Of a DNA stretch of 64,000 nt, positions 48,991-60,208 are shown piece by piece. The notes under the pieces are model-generated. The model had not been told where the DNA came from. It saw only the letters and a program-made list of their open reading frames with translations, and ran no database searches. The DNA is from Camellia lanceoleosa (Eukaryota; Streptophyta; Magnoliopsida; Ericales; Theaceae), in assembly GCA_025200525.1 (NCBI GenBank), contig CM045758.1:6506580-6570579 (forward strand), written 5' to 3'. The first letter of the stretch is position 1, and every line of letters begins with the position of its first letter. The position numbers were made by a program, and so were the translations under genes.

Positions 48991-51768
48991 TTTCATATAC
49001 TCTTTAAAATCAGGACTCACCCTGAACAACTAGCATTAACTATCAACCGTTAATTTCGTACACTTCGTTGATCATTTTAATTAATTTTCATACTAATCAC
49101 TAATAATTACAAATTAGATCACAATCGATATTATACCATTTCGTTATAATTTTTAACGGAAAATATCAACACATAAGTTCTACAACAATCCATCAATATG
49201 TATGAATCATTGTGAACAGTTTAATCAAGCCATAGTGTGAAATAATAATTTTAAATACTAAAATAAATCACAACACACGTGCATGGACTACTAATTTACA
49301 AGATTCAATTAAATAGACTACCACAATATTGATTTTTGGTCCTAATGAATGGTTGAAGTAGTAATCTTGATTCTTTATCATTCTACCCAAAATTTTCAGA
49401 ACATAATTTTCATAGTCAAAATTATAAATAAATTATTTATAAAACTCTAAAATTCATGTAACTATATGGGATATTCAACAAACATGTTATGCTCATTTTT
49501 CAGAAAGAATTTCCCAAAAATAAGTTATAAATAATTCGGTAAAATTTCAAGAAATTTCAAGACACATATTTGTTACATTTTCTTAAAATAATTCCACACT
49601 TAAATTTATAAATCAATTCCATAATCTAAAAATTAATTATGAAACTATACTTTCCAAATTTCATTTTTTATTTTAAAAAAATACCATATTTGGTTTAATA
49701 TAGGATTTTTAATGATTTTTCCAATATGCCGTGAAATCTGTCTACAATTTTAGATTTAATTAAAATTTCGTATAAGTTTTTACAAAACTAGAATAATTGT
49801 TACAAAAATTCTTGGATGAACTAGACATTATTTTTAACAATTTTGTAGAAGAAATCATCTCAAAATTTTGAGCATAAAATTGTCTAAAAATTTGTACAAG
49901 TTTCTGGTAGATTTAAGAGTCATATAATCAAGTCAAATCTTCCATCATTTTTTTAATAGTACAAACTACACATGCAATTCTAATTCCAAAATTATACCAT
50001 GATTTTAAGGCTACTAATAAAAATAACTTTCAAATATTTAACATACAAATCACAAATTTACATACAACTACAAACAATATTTTTATCTAAATTTTCAGCT
50101 ATTTATAACATATGAACATAAATATGAAAAATTAAAAATTAAAAAGAATAAGAGAGTTGAGAGAGTTTTCTTACTATGTTAGGTTGCTAACAATTTATCA
50201 TCTGAATTTGATTTATGATTCTAATCGTAAGATATGACCGTCCTAGCTCCATCATCGTCTTATTGAAATTTCAAATTAATCGGACGCAATCTCACCGTTG
50301 ATCTTCCATTGGATTCACTTAGAACTTTTTGTTGTTGATCATCATCTTAGACTCAGATTTGCAAGATCTAACCCCAAAAATGGATTCTACACGTCGAAAA
50401 ACCTAAGGGTGGTCATCCCCAAAGTCATCGGACCATTTGATTAACCCAAATGTACTAGGATGCACCGTAGCACCATGAGCCGAGAAACGCTAGATAAAAT
50501 TCAGTTCATCTTCTCCAACAGCCACAACATGCATGAACAGAAAGACCTAGAAATTTAGTTTCAATGCCACCAGTTCAAATACTTGTATCTTCTTCATCAT
50601 AACTCCGTTTTACCTTATCTTTATGTCATTGGATTTACCTTATGGCCTAGTTTTTGTTTCACTCCTCACACCACATTCCGTCTCTTTTTGCATGCCATTG
50701 GATCTCTAAAATTTGACGAAAAATAAGATTTTTTTGCCTCATGTCTCGGACTTTTCTTCGAGCCATCTTTCGGACTCCATAACTTTCTTAATTTTTAACG
50801 GTTTTACTTCATTCTTTCGCCAATCTCTTCAACTTACTTCGTACTTCATCTTACATGACCTATTTTTCTCACTTATTCCCGGAATGGATGGTTTTGGCAT
50901 GCCGAAAGTAAGCCAAAAATCAACTTTTGAAATTCAAAATAAACTTCTGTAACTTTGTTTCTTTCTCCACCATCTTCCTCTTTTTTCTCTTTCTTCATCT
51001 ACAACACTTTGTGAATGGTGATTCTAGATGATAATGGAATTAGGTGATGGTGGTGGTGGCGGTTCAACGGTACGCCAATGGTGGAGAAGTTCGCGGGTTG
51101 GTGGTTCGGATGATGATAGTATGGGTTAAGCCCGTGGCTATGGAGGTCGGGAAGAGGAGGAAGAACAGAGATAAAGAAGAAGAAAGAGAGTTTTGAGAAT
51201 AAGAGGTGGAGAGAAAGAGAGAGAATCGCGAGAGAGAGAGAGATATGAAACTAGAAGAGAAGTAAAGATGAAGAGAAGTGAGGGAGAAGTTAGGCTCATT
51301 TTATGGGAAAAATGAGGAAGAGTAAAAGAAGATAAAAGAAAATGAAAAGAAATTTAAATAAAAGAAAATGAAATTGAACACCTGGTGCTATGGCATCAGC
51401 ATGTCCACCACGTTTTATTTTGATAATAATAACTTAGAGAGGGATGCATGTGGAAGGTAAGAAAACATAGGGAGCAAACCTATGGGTTTTTTTTATTGGG
51501 TTTTAATACAGAAAATATTATGTTGCAGTGTAATTTGATTACAAAAAAATATACAGAAAAATATAATAAAAATATCATAAGGTTCAGAAATTAATATTGA
51601 GTAATAATATAAAGTCAAAAATATTTTATTTTATTTTATTTTGAATAAATTTTTAGTATAAAAATATACAGACTATTAAATTCAAAATATTGTGAATAAT
51701 TATTTAAGAAAATTAATATATATATATATATATATTATTTTTATTATATAAAAATACGAGGTTTCACA
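48990..51768 (-). other. AT-rich region, possibly a minus-oriented LTR
   Basis: No coding sequence recognised. On the minus strand it begins TGTGAAACCTCG at 51768, an LTR-like start. A CT-rich leader-like tract (about 51300 to 50980) follows, then about 2 kb of AT-rich sequence. The far end was not found, and no target duplication supports it. A short diverged direct repeat ('cctgaacaac.ag.attaac') lies at about 48959 and 49021. Confidence 0.35.
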
Positions 51769-51874
51769 CCTCCATACCCATTTCCCCAAATTCTGCAACT
51801 GATATACATATATATGTACATAATATATTAGGTATGTAGGTTGAGGGCAAGACGAAAAAGATGAGAGAAAGAAA

Positions 51875-52279
51875 ATGGAATCAATCTGTTGCCAATGTGG
51901 GTTAAGGGCTCGAGTATGCACATCTTGGACTAAGAATAATCCCTCAATAAGGTTTCTGGGTTGTCCCCGTTATGAAGTAAGTTAATATATATATATATAT
52001 ATATGTATATCTTTTTCCTATGTTCAGTCATACTATTTTGCATTTTTTTTTTTTTGGGTTTGATAAATGCAGATATGAAGTAAGTGAAAATAGATATATA
52101 GATATATATATATATCCTCTGTTGAATCATTTTCGGTTGATTTTTTTTTTTTTTTGGTTTGATAAATGCAGAGTAGCGGTGCTTGTGGGTTTTTCATATG
52201 GGTTGATCTTCCTGCTGGTACTCAAGTTCAAGAGGTGATTAATGGATTACTTAGAAGAATTAGGGTCATTGAAGACTAG
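51875..52279 (+). CDS. small GRF-type zinc-finger protein, two exons
   Basis: Exon 1 (51875-51976) reads CCQCGLRARVCTSWTKNNPS and then RFLGCPRYE; exon 2 (52172-52279) reads SSGACGFFIWVDLPAG and ends at TAG. Together they give the GRF zinc-finger pattern CxCG, TSWT..NP, C, CGFF.W. The exon 1 donor is GAA-gtaagt and the exon 2 acceptor atgcag; the join keeps frame. The protein would be 69 residues. Relatives usually continue with a coiled coil and a membrane segment; sequence after the TAG still reads that way (EMKLLIFVV), so the TAG may be a truncation. GRF fingers bind nucleic acid in other proteins; the role here is unknown. The intron is a tandem duplication (see 51977-52171). It converges with the MULE transposase. 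Confidence 0.7.
51977..52171 (+). repeat. tandemly duplicated intron with two donor and acceptor sets
   Basis: Two copies of about 100 bp each hold 'tatgaagtaagt', a TA-rich part, a poly-T run and 'ggtttgataaatgcag' (ends at 52071 and 52171). The duplicate creates an internal acceptor and donor that would add a 7-nt exon and shift the frame; skipping it gives the GRF frame. Confidence 0.8.
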
Positions 52280-52984
52280 GTCCGATTGCATAGAGGAAAA
52301 GAAATGAAGCTGCTGATCTTTGTAGTGATGTCATAGATATTTTTCTTATGGTGCTACCTCATAACAAAGCAAGATGGGGAAGTTGCTGGTAGCAACAATG
52401 ACAATGATTCAACATAATGGGAATGAGAATTGTAGATGTAGGTGTTTCATGTTTTAATGTTTTGAATTTGGATTGTGTTAGTTTTGTAAACAATGCTAAA
52501 ATAGCATATGCAATGATAACCGTGTGTAATGTTGTCTGAATGGCTGAAATGAAATGGGTTTTGTATTTTTGTGAATTGCAATGCCATTTGAAGATTATGT
52601 ATTGAATATTGTGAGCTTTGTGATCAATGTTAGACTGCAATTGGATTACATACAAATGTACAATGTGTTGTGATTTGGTAATATTGATTGGCATTTTCAA
52701 CAAACAGAACAATACAATGCCAAAAGGCAATAAGAATAAAACAAAGACACTTGGTCAATATTCATTCATTAAACAACAAAAGAAAATCACATTGTTCACT
52801 AACAAAAGACAAACTAAACACAATAATTGATCACCAAAAGCGATTACAAACCAGCAAAATGTGAGCACATCTAGTCAAAAAGTGTAGCTACAAAAAATTG
52901 ATCAACATTGTTAACCCTAGCAAAAAACAGTAGGTCATAGCAGTTCATGTACAAAAGACAATTGTGCCTTGTCCTTGACTGCTA
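52280..52984. other. intergenic sequence between convergent genes
   Basis: AT-rich 3' flank of the GRF gene and of the MULE pseudogene. The 123-codon minus frame at 52359-52730 has no family features. Confidence 0.5.
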
Positions 52985-53195
52985 CTAATTTGCAGTCTTG
53001 TTGTTGGTTGCACTAGTTGCAGCTTGTTTCTGTGGAGACAAGGACACAAATCTTCTCCCCCTAAACATGAATGAGTCTGTAGGTGCAGATGTTGATGATT
53101 GAGTTGTGGAAATGCAACTAAATCCAGGTGGTGATGTTGACCTTGCCATGGTAGGCATGCATAGTTTAATGCTTGGCCTTGACTTTACCTTGTTG

Positions 53196-53465
53196 GCCAT
53201 GGTCGGTTGGCTACCACTGGCTCTTACAGGTGCTGTCTTTGCCCTTTTGGCCATGCTTGGTTAACTGCTAATACCTTTTGCAGCTATTGCCCTTGCACTG
53301 GTGGCCATGCTTGGTTGACTGGCACTAGGTCTTGCAGTTGTTGTCTTTGCCCTGGTGCCTATGCTTGGTTAACTGCCAATAGGTATTGCATTTGTTGTCT
53401 TTGCCCTAGTGCCCATGCTTGGTTAACTGCCACTACCTCTTGTAGCAACAACGTTTGCCTTACTC
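53196..53465 (-). repeat. five 54-bp repeats in the MULE C-terminal tail
   Basis: Units begin at about 53196, 53250, 53304, 53358 and 53412, each 18 codons on the minus strand with a core like SQPSMATRAKT. In units 2, 4 and 5 the Gln codon of SQPS reads TAA (plus strand 'ggttaac'); in units 1 and 3 it is CAA. The repeats are Lys/Ser/Pro-rich low-complexity tail sequence. Confidence 0.85.
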
Positions 53466-54957
53466 CTCTTTGCCATGTTTTGCTCAGTACCCATTGGAGG
53501 TATTTCAACTTGGCTTGAACTATTATTATTCCTCACCTTCAAACATGGTGAAATGTAATGTAATTAATCAATCAATGCCTCATACAAATTGCAATGTAAG
53601 AGTGAAATAAATTGACAATAACTTTACTTACAAGTAAGTTTGCCTTTATAGCATTGCCTTCAATTGGTTGACCTTTGCAACTTTTTTTATTGTGTCCAAG
53701 CTAACCACATGTGGCACATGTGGTTGTAGTATGTCTTCTCTTCAACTTATAGGGGTTTTTGGGTTCATCTGCCTCTCTCCTCCTCAATTTCTTTGGCCTT
53801 CCTGGTTGTTTTTTTAACTCTAGGGGCAGTGGTACATCTAACACTTAGGCCACATTTCAGATCCATTGATAGGGTGGATTAGTGGCTCATAAGAGGCCAT
53901 ATAAGTCTATTTCTTGAACCAGTGTGCCATATATTTTTAGGGTTCTCATGTTTATCATAAATGGCTACTATTGCATGACAACATAGGATACTAGTTAACT
54001 CCCATTTTCTGCATGAACAGGCGCTATCTTCTAGATCAACCACAAATTGTTGTCCATTGAAGCAGTTGATCTGGTACTTTTGTTCCCTTGCCCAAATTGC
54101 AATGCAATTGCATGCATCCAATTTCCTCTTCTCTAGTCTTTTTTGGATGTTAGGACATATAGGAAGCTTATATGCCCTTATTTTCTCTCTCCTTATTTGC
54201 ATCATCTTCATCAAAATGCATCTAATATCCTCAAGCAATGGCAAAATAGTCTTACCTCTTGCAACTAGAATCAAACTGTTGAAGCTCTCACACATGTTAT
54301 TGTCCAACTCATCACAGTTGCTGTATGTTGTGAAATGGGACCAGCTCCAGAAGCAAGGTGGTTTGTCTACCAACCATGTGAAAGCATCTTCATCTGTCTT
54401 CTTCATCTTTTACACATGATATTGAAAACCTTTGCACATATGTTGCTTTGGCTGCACAAAACAAAATTTCTTTTAAATGAATGCCCTTGAAGTTATCTTT
54501 GAAGTTGTTGTAGAAATGCCTAATACAAAATCTGTGCTTAGCGTATGGAAGCACCTCTGTAACTGTTGAAATCAGTCCCTATAACAAAAATAAGTGGAAA
54601 AAACAAAACAAGACAAAACAAAAACAAAAACCAAGACAACAACAATTAAGAGTCAAGCTAAAAGCAAGTAATATAGGTTATCCACAAAAGACTAATTAAA
54701 TTAAGTGAAAGAATACCAAAACCTTTACCTTTTGTTTATGAGACATGACTGTGAACCCTTTGTGGTTGCCTATCCTTAGATCTTCTTGTAGTATCTCTAG
54801 AAACCACTTCCATGAGGATTTTGTTTTCCTTTCCACTACAGCAAAAGCCACTGGAAAAGTGTTATTGTTACTATTAATAGCCACGGATTGAAGCAACTGG
54901 CCTTTGTAAGGACCTCTCAAATGGCAAGCATCCATTCCCATATATGGCCTGCATCCT

Positions 54958-56372
54958 TATAATATCCCGTATTTTGAGGTATTAATATTTAGTGAGTGGT
55001 ATTGGTGGTTTATTATAATAATTTAGTGGTGAGATTTTTAGATAAAAATCTAAAAATAAAATTATTTATTTGTATTTATCACATCTCTTTTATATCTATC
55101 TCATTGTTATTTATTCTCATTTAATAATAAATTTATCAATTTTTCTTACCATTTACCATCACATGGAGAGAAAAAAAAAATACAACAAAACAACAAAATT
55201 GTGGGCAACAACCCACAGTCTTCCCACCCACCACACCAAACCCACCATTGTATCATTACATCTTTCATTTATTTTTAATTTTTTAATCTTCTTTCATTCC
55301 TTATTTTCCTTTATAAATCAGCAGAGTGAGGGGAGCTCCTCACAATCCTTTCTTCATTCGGCTCTCCCCCTCTCATAAATTGTGTAAAGTAAAAATATTA
55401 AATTTAGATATGGGAGTATTTAGAGTGAAAATGAGTATTTTATAAAATAAGTAAATAAATTGAGAGTTGTAGATTTTATTAAATTATACATACTTTATGT
55501 CTTAGAAGTTTGATCAAAGCTATTTTTGGAGATCCATGGAGCAATTTCAGATTTATGGTGATGGAATTAATTATTTTGAGGTAAATTTGGGTTTTATACA
55601 ATATGTTCTATTTAAATATCTTTGTAAAGAGTTCTTTATTTTAAATTATTCTCAATTTATAATCCACTTGATTATTGTGGTTATTAATAGATTTTGTAAA
55701 ATCATTTGTTGTCGAATCGTTGATATTCTGATCATTTGGTAAAATTCTCTACAAATATTTCTGTGTTAAAATGGTGATTAAATGGTGATTTGTCTGACTA
55801 AATGACATAGAAATACTTCGTACATGGATCGAGTGAATCTTATTAATTGTTTACACCAATATGCCCGGATAAGCGTAGAGTTTGGGTGAATAAATGAATT
55901 TATTCATTGGTCATGTACTAAGTATGACCGGGTATTTTTGGTCCTAGATAAATTATGGTTGATTTGTTGTGTAATTTGGTAAATTACTTGATTATCATAT
56001 CGTTGATTTAATGTTATAAATTGTTGGATTCCTGTTAATTTATTCTGTATTCGAGCCTTGTATTCCTATCATATTGTATACTTCCCAAATTAATTTATTT
56101 TTCAGGTGCGGAGCAGATTTTAGCAGAGATCGAAATTGATATTAGAAAGATTTATTAATATAGAGATTTGGGACCCACCACTATAATTATTAAATTTGGA
56201 GATAGTTGTAATATTGTTTATTTTGGAGATAAATGTACTGTAGAATATTTTGGAGAATACGATACAATTTGGAGACAATTTTGTAGTTATTATTTTTGGG
56301 AGCAAAACTTGTATTTTTTTTTTTTTTGAGGCTATTTTAGTGTATTTAACGATCCGAGAGTAGGGCGTTACA
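54958..56372. mobile_element. solo LTR inside the MULE catalytic region
   Basis: 1415 bp from 'tataatatcccg' (TG decayed to TA) to 'agggcgttaca'. It is flanked by atcct (54953-54957) and atctt (56373-56377), a target duplication with one mismatch. The MULE frame (KASLQ upstream, GCRP downstream) is interrupted exactly at this point. It contains a TATA-like ttataaatc (about 55312) followed by a pyrimidine-rich leader, suggesting plus orientation. The open frames within (55070-55378, 55536-55742) are not genes. Confidence 0.85.
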
Positions 56373-57658
56373 ATCTTGCAATGAAGCCTTTCTTAGAAAC
56401 CCCCAAACATACATAAATCCTTTCAAATCTTGACTTCCCTACATCATCTTCATCCTTATCCTCATTCTCTGGTTAAATCTCATGAACTTGCATAATAATG
56501 GTTGACCCAGGATTTGATCTTCTAATTTCTTCACAATAATCCCACAGCTTTGCATATTATTCTTTATGGCTGCCCCCAATCAGGTCTTGTGCTTTCCTCT
56601 TGGCCCTATAAACTTGACTTTTTGACACCCCAACTTTGTGGTCCATCTGCACAGCTTTTTGGAAAGCAGACAAGGGTTAGTCTTAAGTGTTTCCATATAC
56701 TGTTTGGACAACCAAGTGGAATTGACTTGTCTATTATGGAAAACTCTACCATAGTTGTGTGTGGAGTGGTAGGTTTTTATTTGAAAACTATTTTCCCTTT
56801 GAACTTTAGATGTAAAAATGACCCACTTGCATGAAGGCTTACAGCTGGCTCTCACCCTAAGGTTGTCATTTTTGACAAACTTGATTGCTTTTCCAGTCTT
56901 TATAGCATGTTGTTTGACAGTATCTTTAAAGATTTGGGAAGTCCCAAACAACATCCCAACTTTAAATTGGGGCTCAACCATATTTGTATACATATGAAAT
57001 TGAGGGTACTTTTCTTTCTTCTTTCCATTATCCTCACCTTCAGTTGATGAATCAATGCTTCTCAGCTCATCTGAAGCTGACTCATCCTCTCGCATCTCTT
57101 CAACTTGTGCTTTATGAGTACCTGCTTCATCAATGACATTATCCCTCATTAAACCACCCTATTCCACATTCCTATCCACATGAGTTTCAAATAGCGTATC
57201 ATCTTCACTTTGATCAATTTCACTATCCTCATATTCCTCAAAATCTGTGGACTCTATCTGAGAACCTTCATCATATCCACTATCAAACAAATCATCAACT
57301 TCTGCTACACCCTTACCTTGCTCTAACTCAGCTTCTCCACCACTATCCTTTTGGAATTGAGCTTCTACTACATCCATATACCTATGAAACTCATCTTCAC
57401 CTCCAAACAACTCATCAATGTCATCAATCAGTATTGAACCAGGTTGTGTTATAGGATACTGTTTCAAATAGAAATCAATGTGCCTACTTCTATTCAAGAA
57501 TTACAGGATACCCATCAACTCATTGTCATTCTTTACATTGACTAACCCACTAGTAAGATCTTTATCTGGCATTCTGTAGTAATATGACATGCTTCCAGTA
57601 CAATCCAATTTCTTCACCAAATCCTCTATGTATAACGTACTCGTGTAATTAGCTATGC

Positions 57659-60126
57659 TGTCACAACCCAAACCTGGCCTTACGGGTTTAGCATCAGAAT
57701 CGCCAAGAATCCGAGATTACCAAGGCACATATGATAAAGAATACAAGAAAAAGCAGTCTGAAGTATGTGATAAATACAGTAAATAAATAATGTCCAATGA
57801 GCTGTGACAGTTTGTATGCAAAAAAACTTTTCATGCATTCACACATTCAGAACAGTACAGTCTATACAAACATTTACAGTCATTCAGTACGGGGACCTAA
57901 TCCCTTGATAACAGTACAGTAGATAACAGTCTAAACAGTGATACAGAACAGTACGGAGACAGACGGGGGAGAATAAAACACCCCAAAGCCATAGCATGGC
58001 AAACTCGGAACCTCGCGAAGAGGCACATAGGCTGGCTTGACAAAACTGGAGTCTAACCCACGCTCTTAGCTCCGGTCTGGTGGCTGAGCACCTACATATA
58101 TATATATATATATATAAACAGTGAGCTAAAGCCCAGTGAATAACATAATGCGTAAAGAGGTTTAGAATGAGTGTCCTTACGGAAATGAAACAGTTCATTA
58201 AATCAGTATTTCGATGCTCAAGAATCCAATCATTCGATCTTCTGATGATATGTGGTACATCTTTTAGCATAACGATGCGATGGCGATAAGTCCCAGAAGA
58301 CCAGGTCTTAACAGACCAAACAGTAAATGATGGCCATCAATCAGTAAATAGTAGTGGTTCCAACATGCGAACCGAATCGATTAAACGAATCCACCCGTTC
58401 ATAGACCGTTGGTGGGGCCATCCGTTCACAGACCGTCGATGGCAGAGAGTTCTCAAACGGTAGCAGTAACAGTAAACAGTAGTTGCTAAGGATGCCACAA
58501 TACAGTTCATAAAATAGGACATACATTCATTCAGTAAACAGTATCAGTTCAACAAACAGTTCAATTTAACAGTGGAAAAATATTCACAGTTGAACACATC
58601 TTTACACAATTGTTACTCACAGAGTTCTGGGCTACAATAAGCTAGAGCGTGTTTCCTCAGTCGCCAACCCTACACAGTAATAGATTGAACACACACTAAG
58701 CTATACAGTTGGGAAAGATCATAACTTAATCCCTAATTTGCTTTGGTGTGTTCTACATCTAAACCCTCGTCAAGATGTCTTAAACTAGGCCTAAGAATGC
58801 TTAGGATGGGACGAGGATGCAAGGATGTGTTCAGAAAACATTTTCAGAACTTTCAGTGAAACAGAGCCCCGCTCGAGCGCAGGTTTCACCGCTCGAGCGG
58901 ACATGCAATAAAGGTCCCCGCTCGAGCGTAAACTTTCTCGCTCGAGCGGACCAAAAGTACTGGATGGGTGAAATCTCCGCTCGACGCCCGCTTGAGCGTT
59001 TCACCCAATCCTTCGCTCGAGCTGACTGATGCACAGTGCAAGATGCTGGGAGCTCGATTTTCCCGCTCGAGCGGACGACTAAAATCTGGAAATTCCAGAT
59101 TCGAGTCCCAAGCTCAAAATCAAGTTTTGATGCATAAATTTCGATCCTCCTGGGCTAATTTTCTGGAAAACATAAGTAAACTCATAGAATAACATATTAC
59201 AAAGGTCAATTTGAGAAATCAAGGCCCAAGGGTGTTTCAATTAAACTCATTATCAAACCTAATTTCATGAACATGCATGAACAATATTCAAACATGACAT
59301 GCATGCATTCAAACAAATTTAACACTTCAAATGCTAGCTCTAATGAGCTCAACTCTTCCAAAAACATGATGACAACATGAATTAAAACCATATTACCAAC
59401 ATGCATGTGAGGAATGATGAATTACCACCTCAAAACTTGCCTATATGTACATGCATGCAACAATTAAGCCCCAAACCAACAATTTGAGCCATAAATTGGC
59501 TCTAGACTTCAACTTTGCCCAAAACCATGCATGAACAAGCTTAAACACAACAATGAGAAGGTGAAATCCTTACCTAGGTCCTCAATTACAAGTGTAGAAG
59601 CTCAAACAAGCAAGAACTCTTCTAATCTTCTAAATTTCCAAGCAATAACACAAGATGAACTCACTTCTCTTAATTCCTCTCCCTCTAAGGTCGGTTGTGT
59701 GCTCAATATGTAGCTGATGAAATGTTGTGCAAGTGTATAACAATGCTCAAATGTGTGTGAGGTAGTGGCCCACTAAGGGCTAGTTTGGTAAATAAGGCTA
59801 ACTATGCAATTTATCAATATTTAATCTAATTTAATCATACCTAATCAGTTTTCGAATAATTATACCATAAAATTACATAAATTCTATTGATCATGGAACA
59901 TCAATCAATTTTGGATTCGGCCGCCGATAAGGCCTTCAATTAACAGTTTAAACATAAAAACTAAACAGTCAAACAGATAAAATGCTGGCAATCAATTCAG
60001 TTTCAGGTCTCAGTCAGTCAGTTCAGTATTCCAATAATTCTATTACCAATCAGAATCAGTAGTTAATTTAGCAGTAATCGGTAATCAATCAGTCATCAAT
60101 CGGTAAACAGTATGAGGGTTGTTACA
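57659..60126 (-). mobile_element. solo LTR of the chromovirus-like family, reverse orientation
   Basis: 2468 bp. On the minus strand it runs from TGTAACAACCCTC to GGGTTGTGACA. It is flanked by tatgc (57654-57658) and tgtgc (60127-60131), a target duplication with one mismatch, and interrupts the MULE N-terminal region. It belongs to the family of the LTR at 45180-47705. It holds CGCTCGAGCG palindromes at 58870, 58890, 58919, 58939 and 59064 and a TA microsatellite at about 58096-58115. Confidence 0.9.
58870..59073. promoter_or_regulatory. CGCTCGAGCG palindrome cluster, reverse LTR
   Basis: Perfect CGCTCGAGCG begins at 58870, 58890, 58919, 58939 and 59064, with near matches at about 58978, 58989 and 59014. 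The pairs 58870/58890 and 58919/58939 are exactly 20 bp apart, as in the plus-oriented LTR. Confidence 0.85.
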
Positions 60127-60208
60127 TGTGCAGTAGTCAAAGTATGTTTCCCCTCCTCCCCCCATACAACCTATTTGGATTACATACAAATGTTCCCCTA
60201 TGATGCAT

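Larger units (their letters stand above)
52985..60208 (-). pseudogene. MuDR-type (MULE) transposase pseudogene with two solo-LTR insertions
   Basis: Gene order on the minus strand: N-terminal part from about 60208 (MHHRGTFVCNPNRLYGG); solo LTR; 57658-57159 (PB1-like N-terminal region, acidic stretch EEYEDSEIDQSED); 57149-56580 MuDR domain (GMLFGTSQIFKDTVKQHAI, CKWVIFTSK, SFQIKTYHSTHNYGR); solo LTR; 54941-54696 catalytic core start (CRPYMGMDACHLRGPYKG); 54600-54420 (LPYAKHRFCIRHFYNNFKDN); 54406-53879 with a SWIM finger (ACSCRKWELTSILCCHAI); a CCHC-like knuckle CATC-stop-LGHNKKSC near 53700; and a repetitive tail. It once cut and moved a Mutator-like element. It is dead: two insertions, several stops (about 57508 and 53709 among them), and the second catalytic Asp of the SDKQKG motif is His (MSHKQK). 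Terminal inverted repeats were not identified. Confidence 0.9.

Noticed and set aside
55070..55742. Open frames of 102 and 68 codons in the solo LTR at 54958-56372
   Set aside because: They lie in U3/R-like non-coding sequence of the LTR and are rich in Phe, Ile and Leu from T-rich DNA.
58817..59192. Arg/Ser-rich open frames over the CGCTCGAGCG cluster
   Set aside because: Caused by the stop-free palindromic repeats; they are not conserved as protein in the sister LTR.
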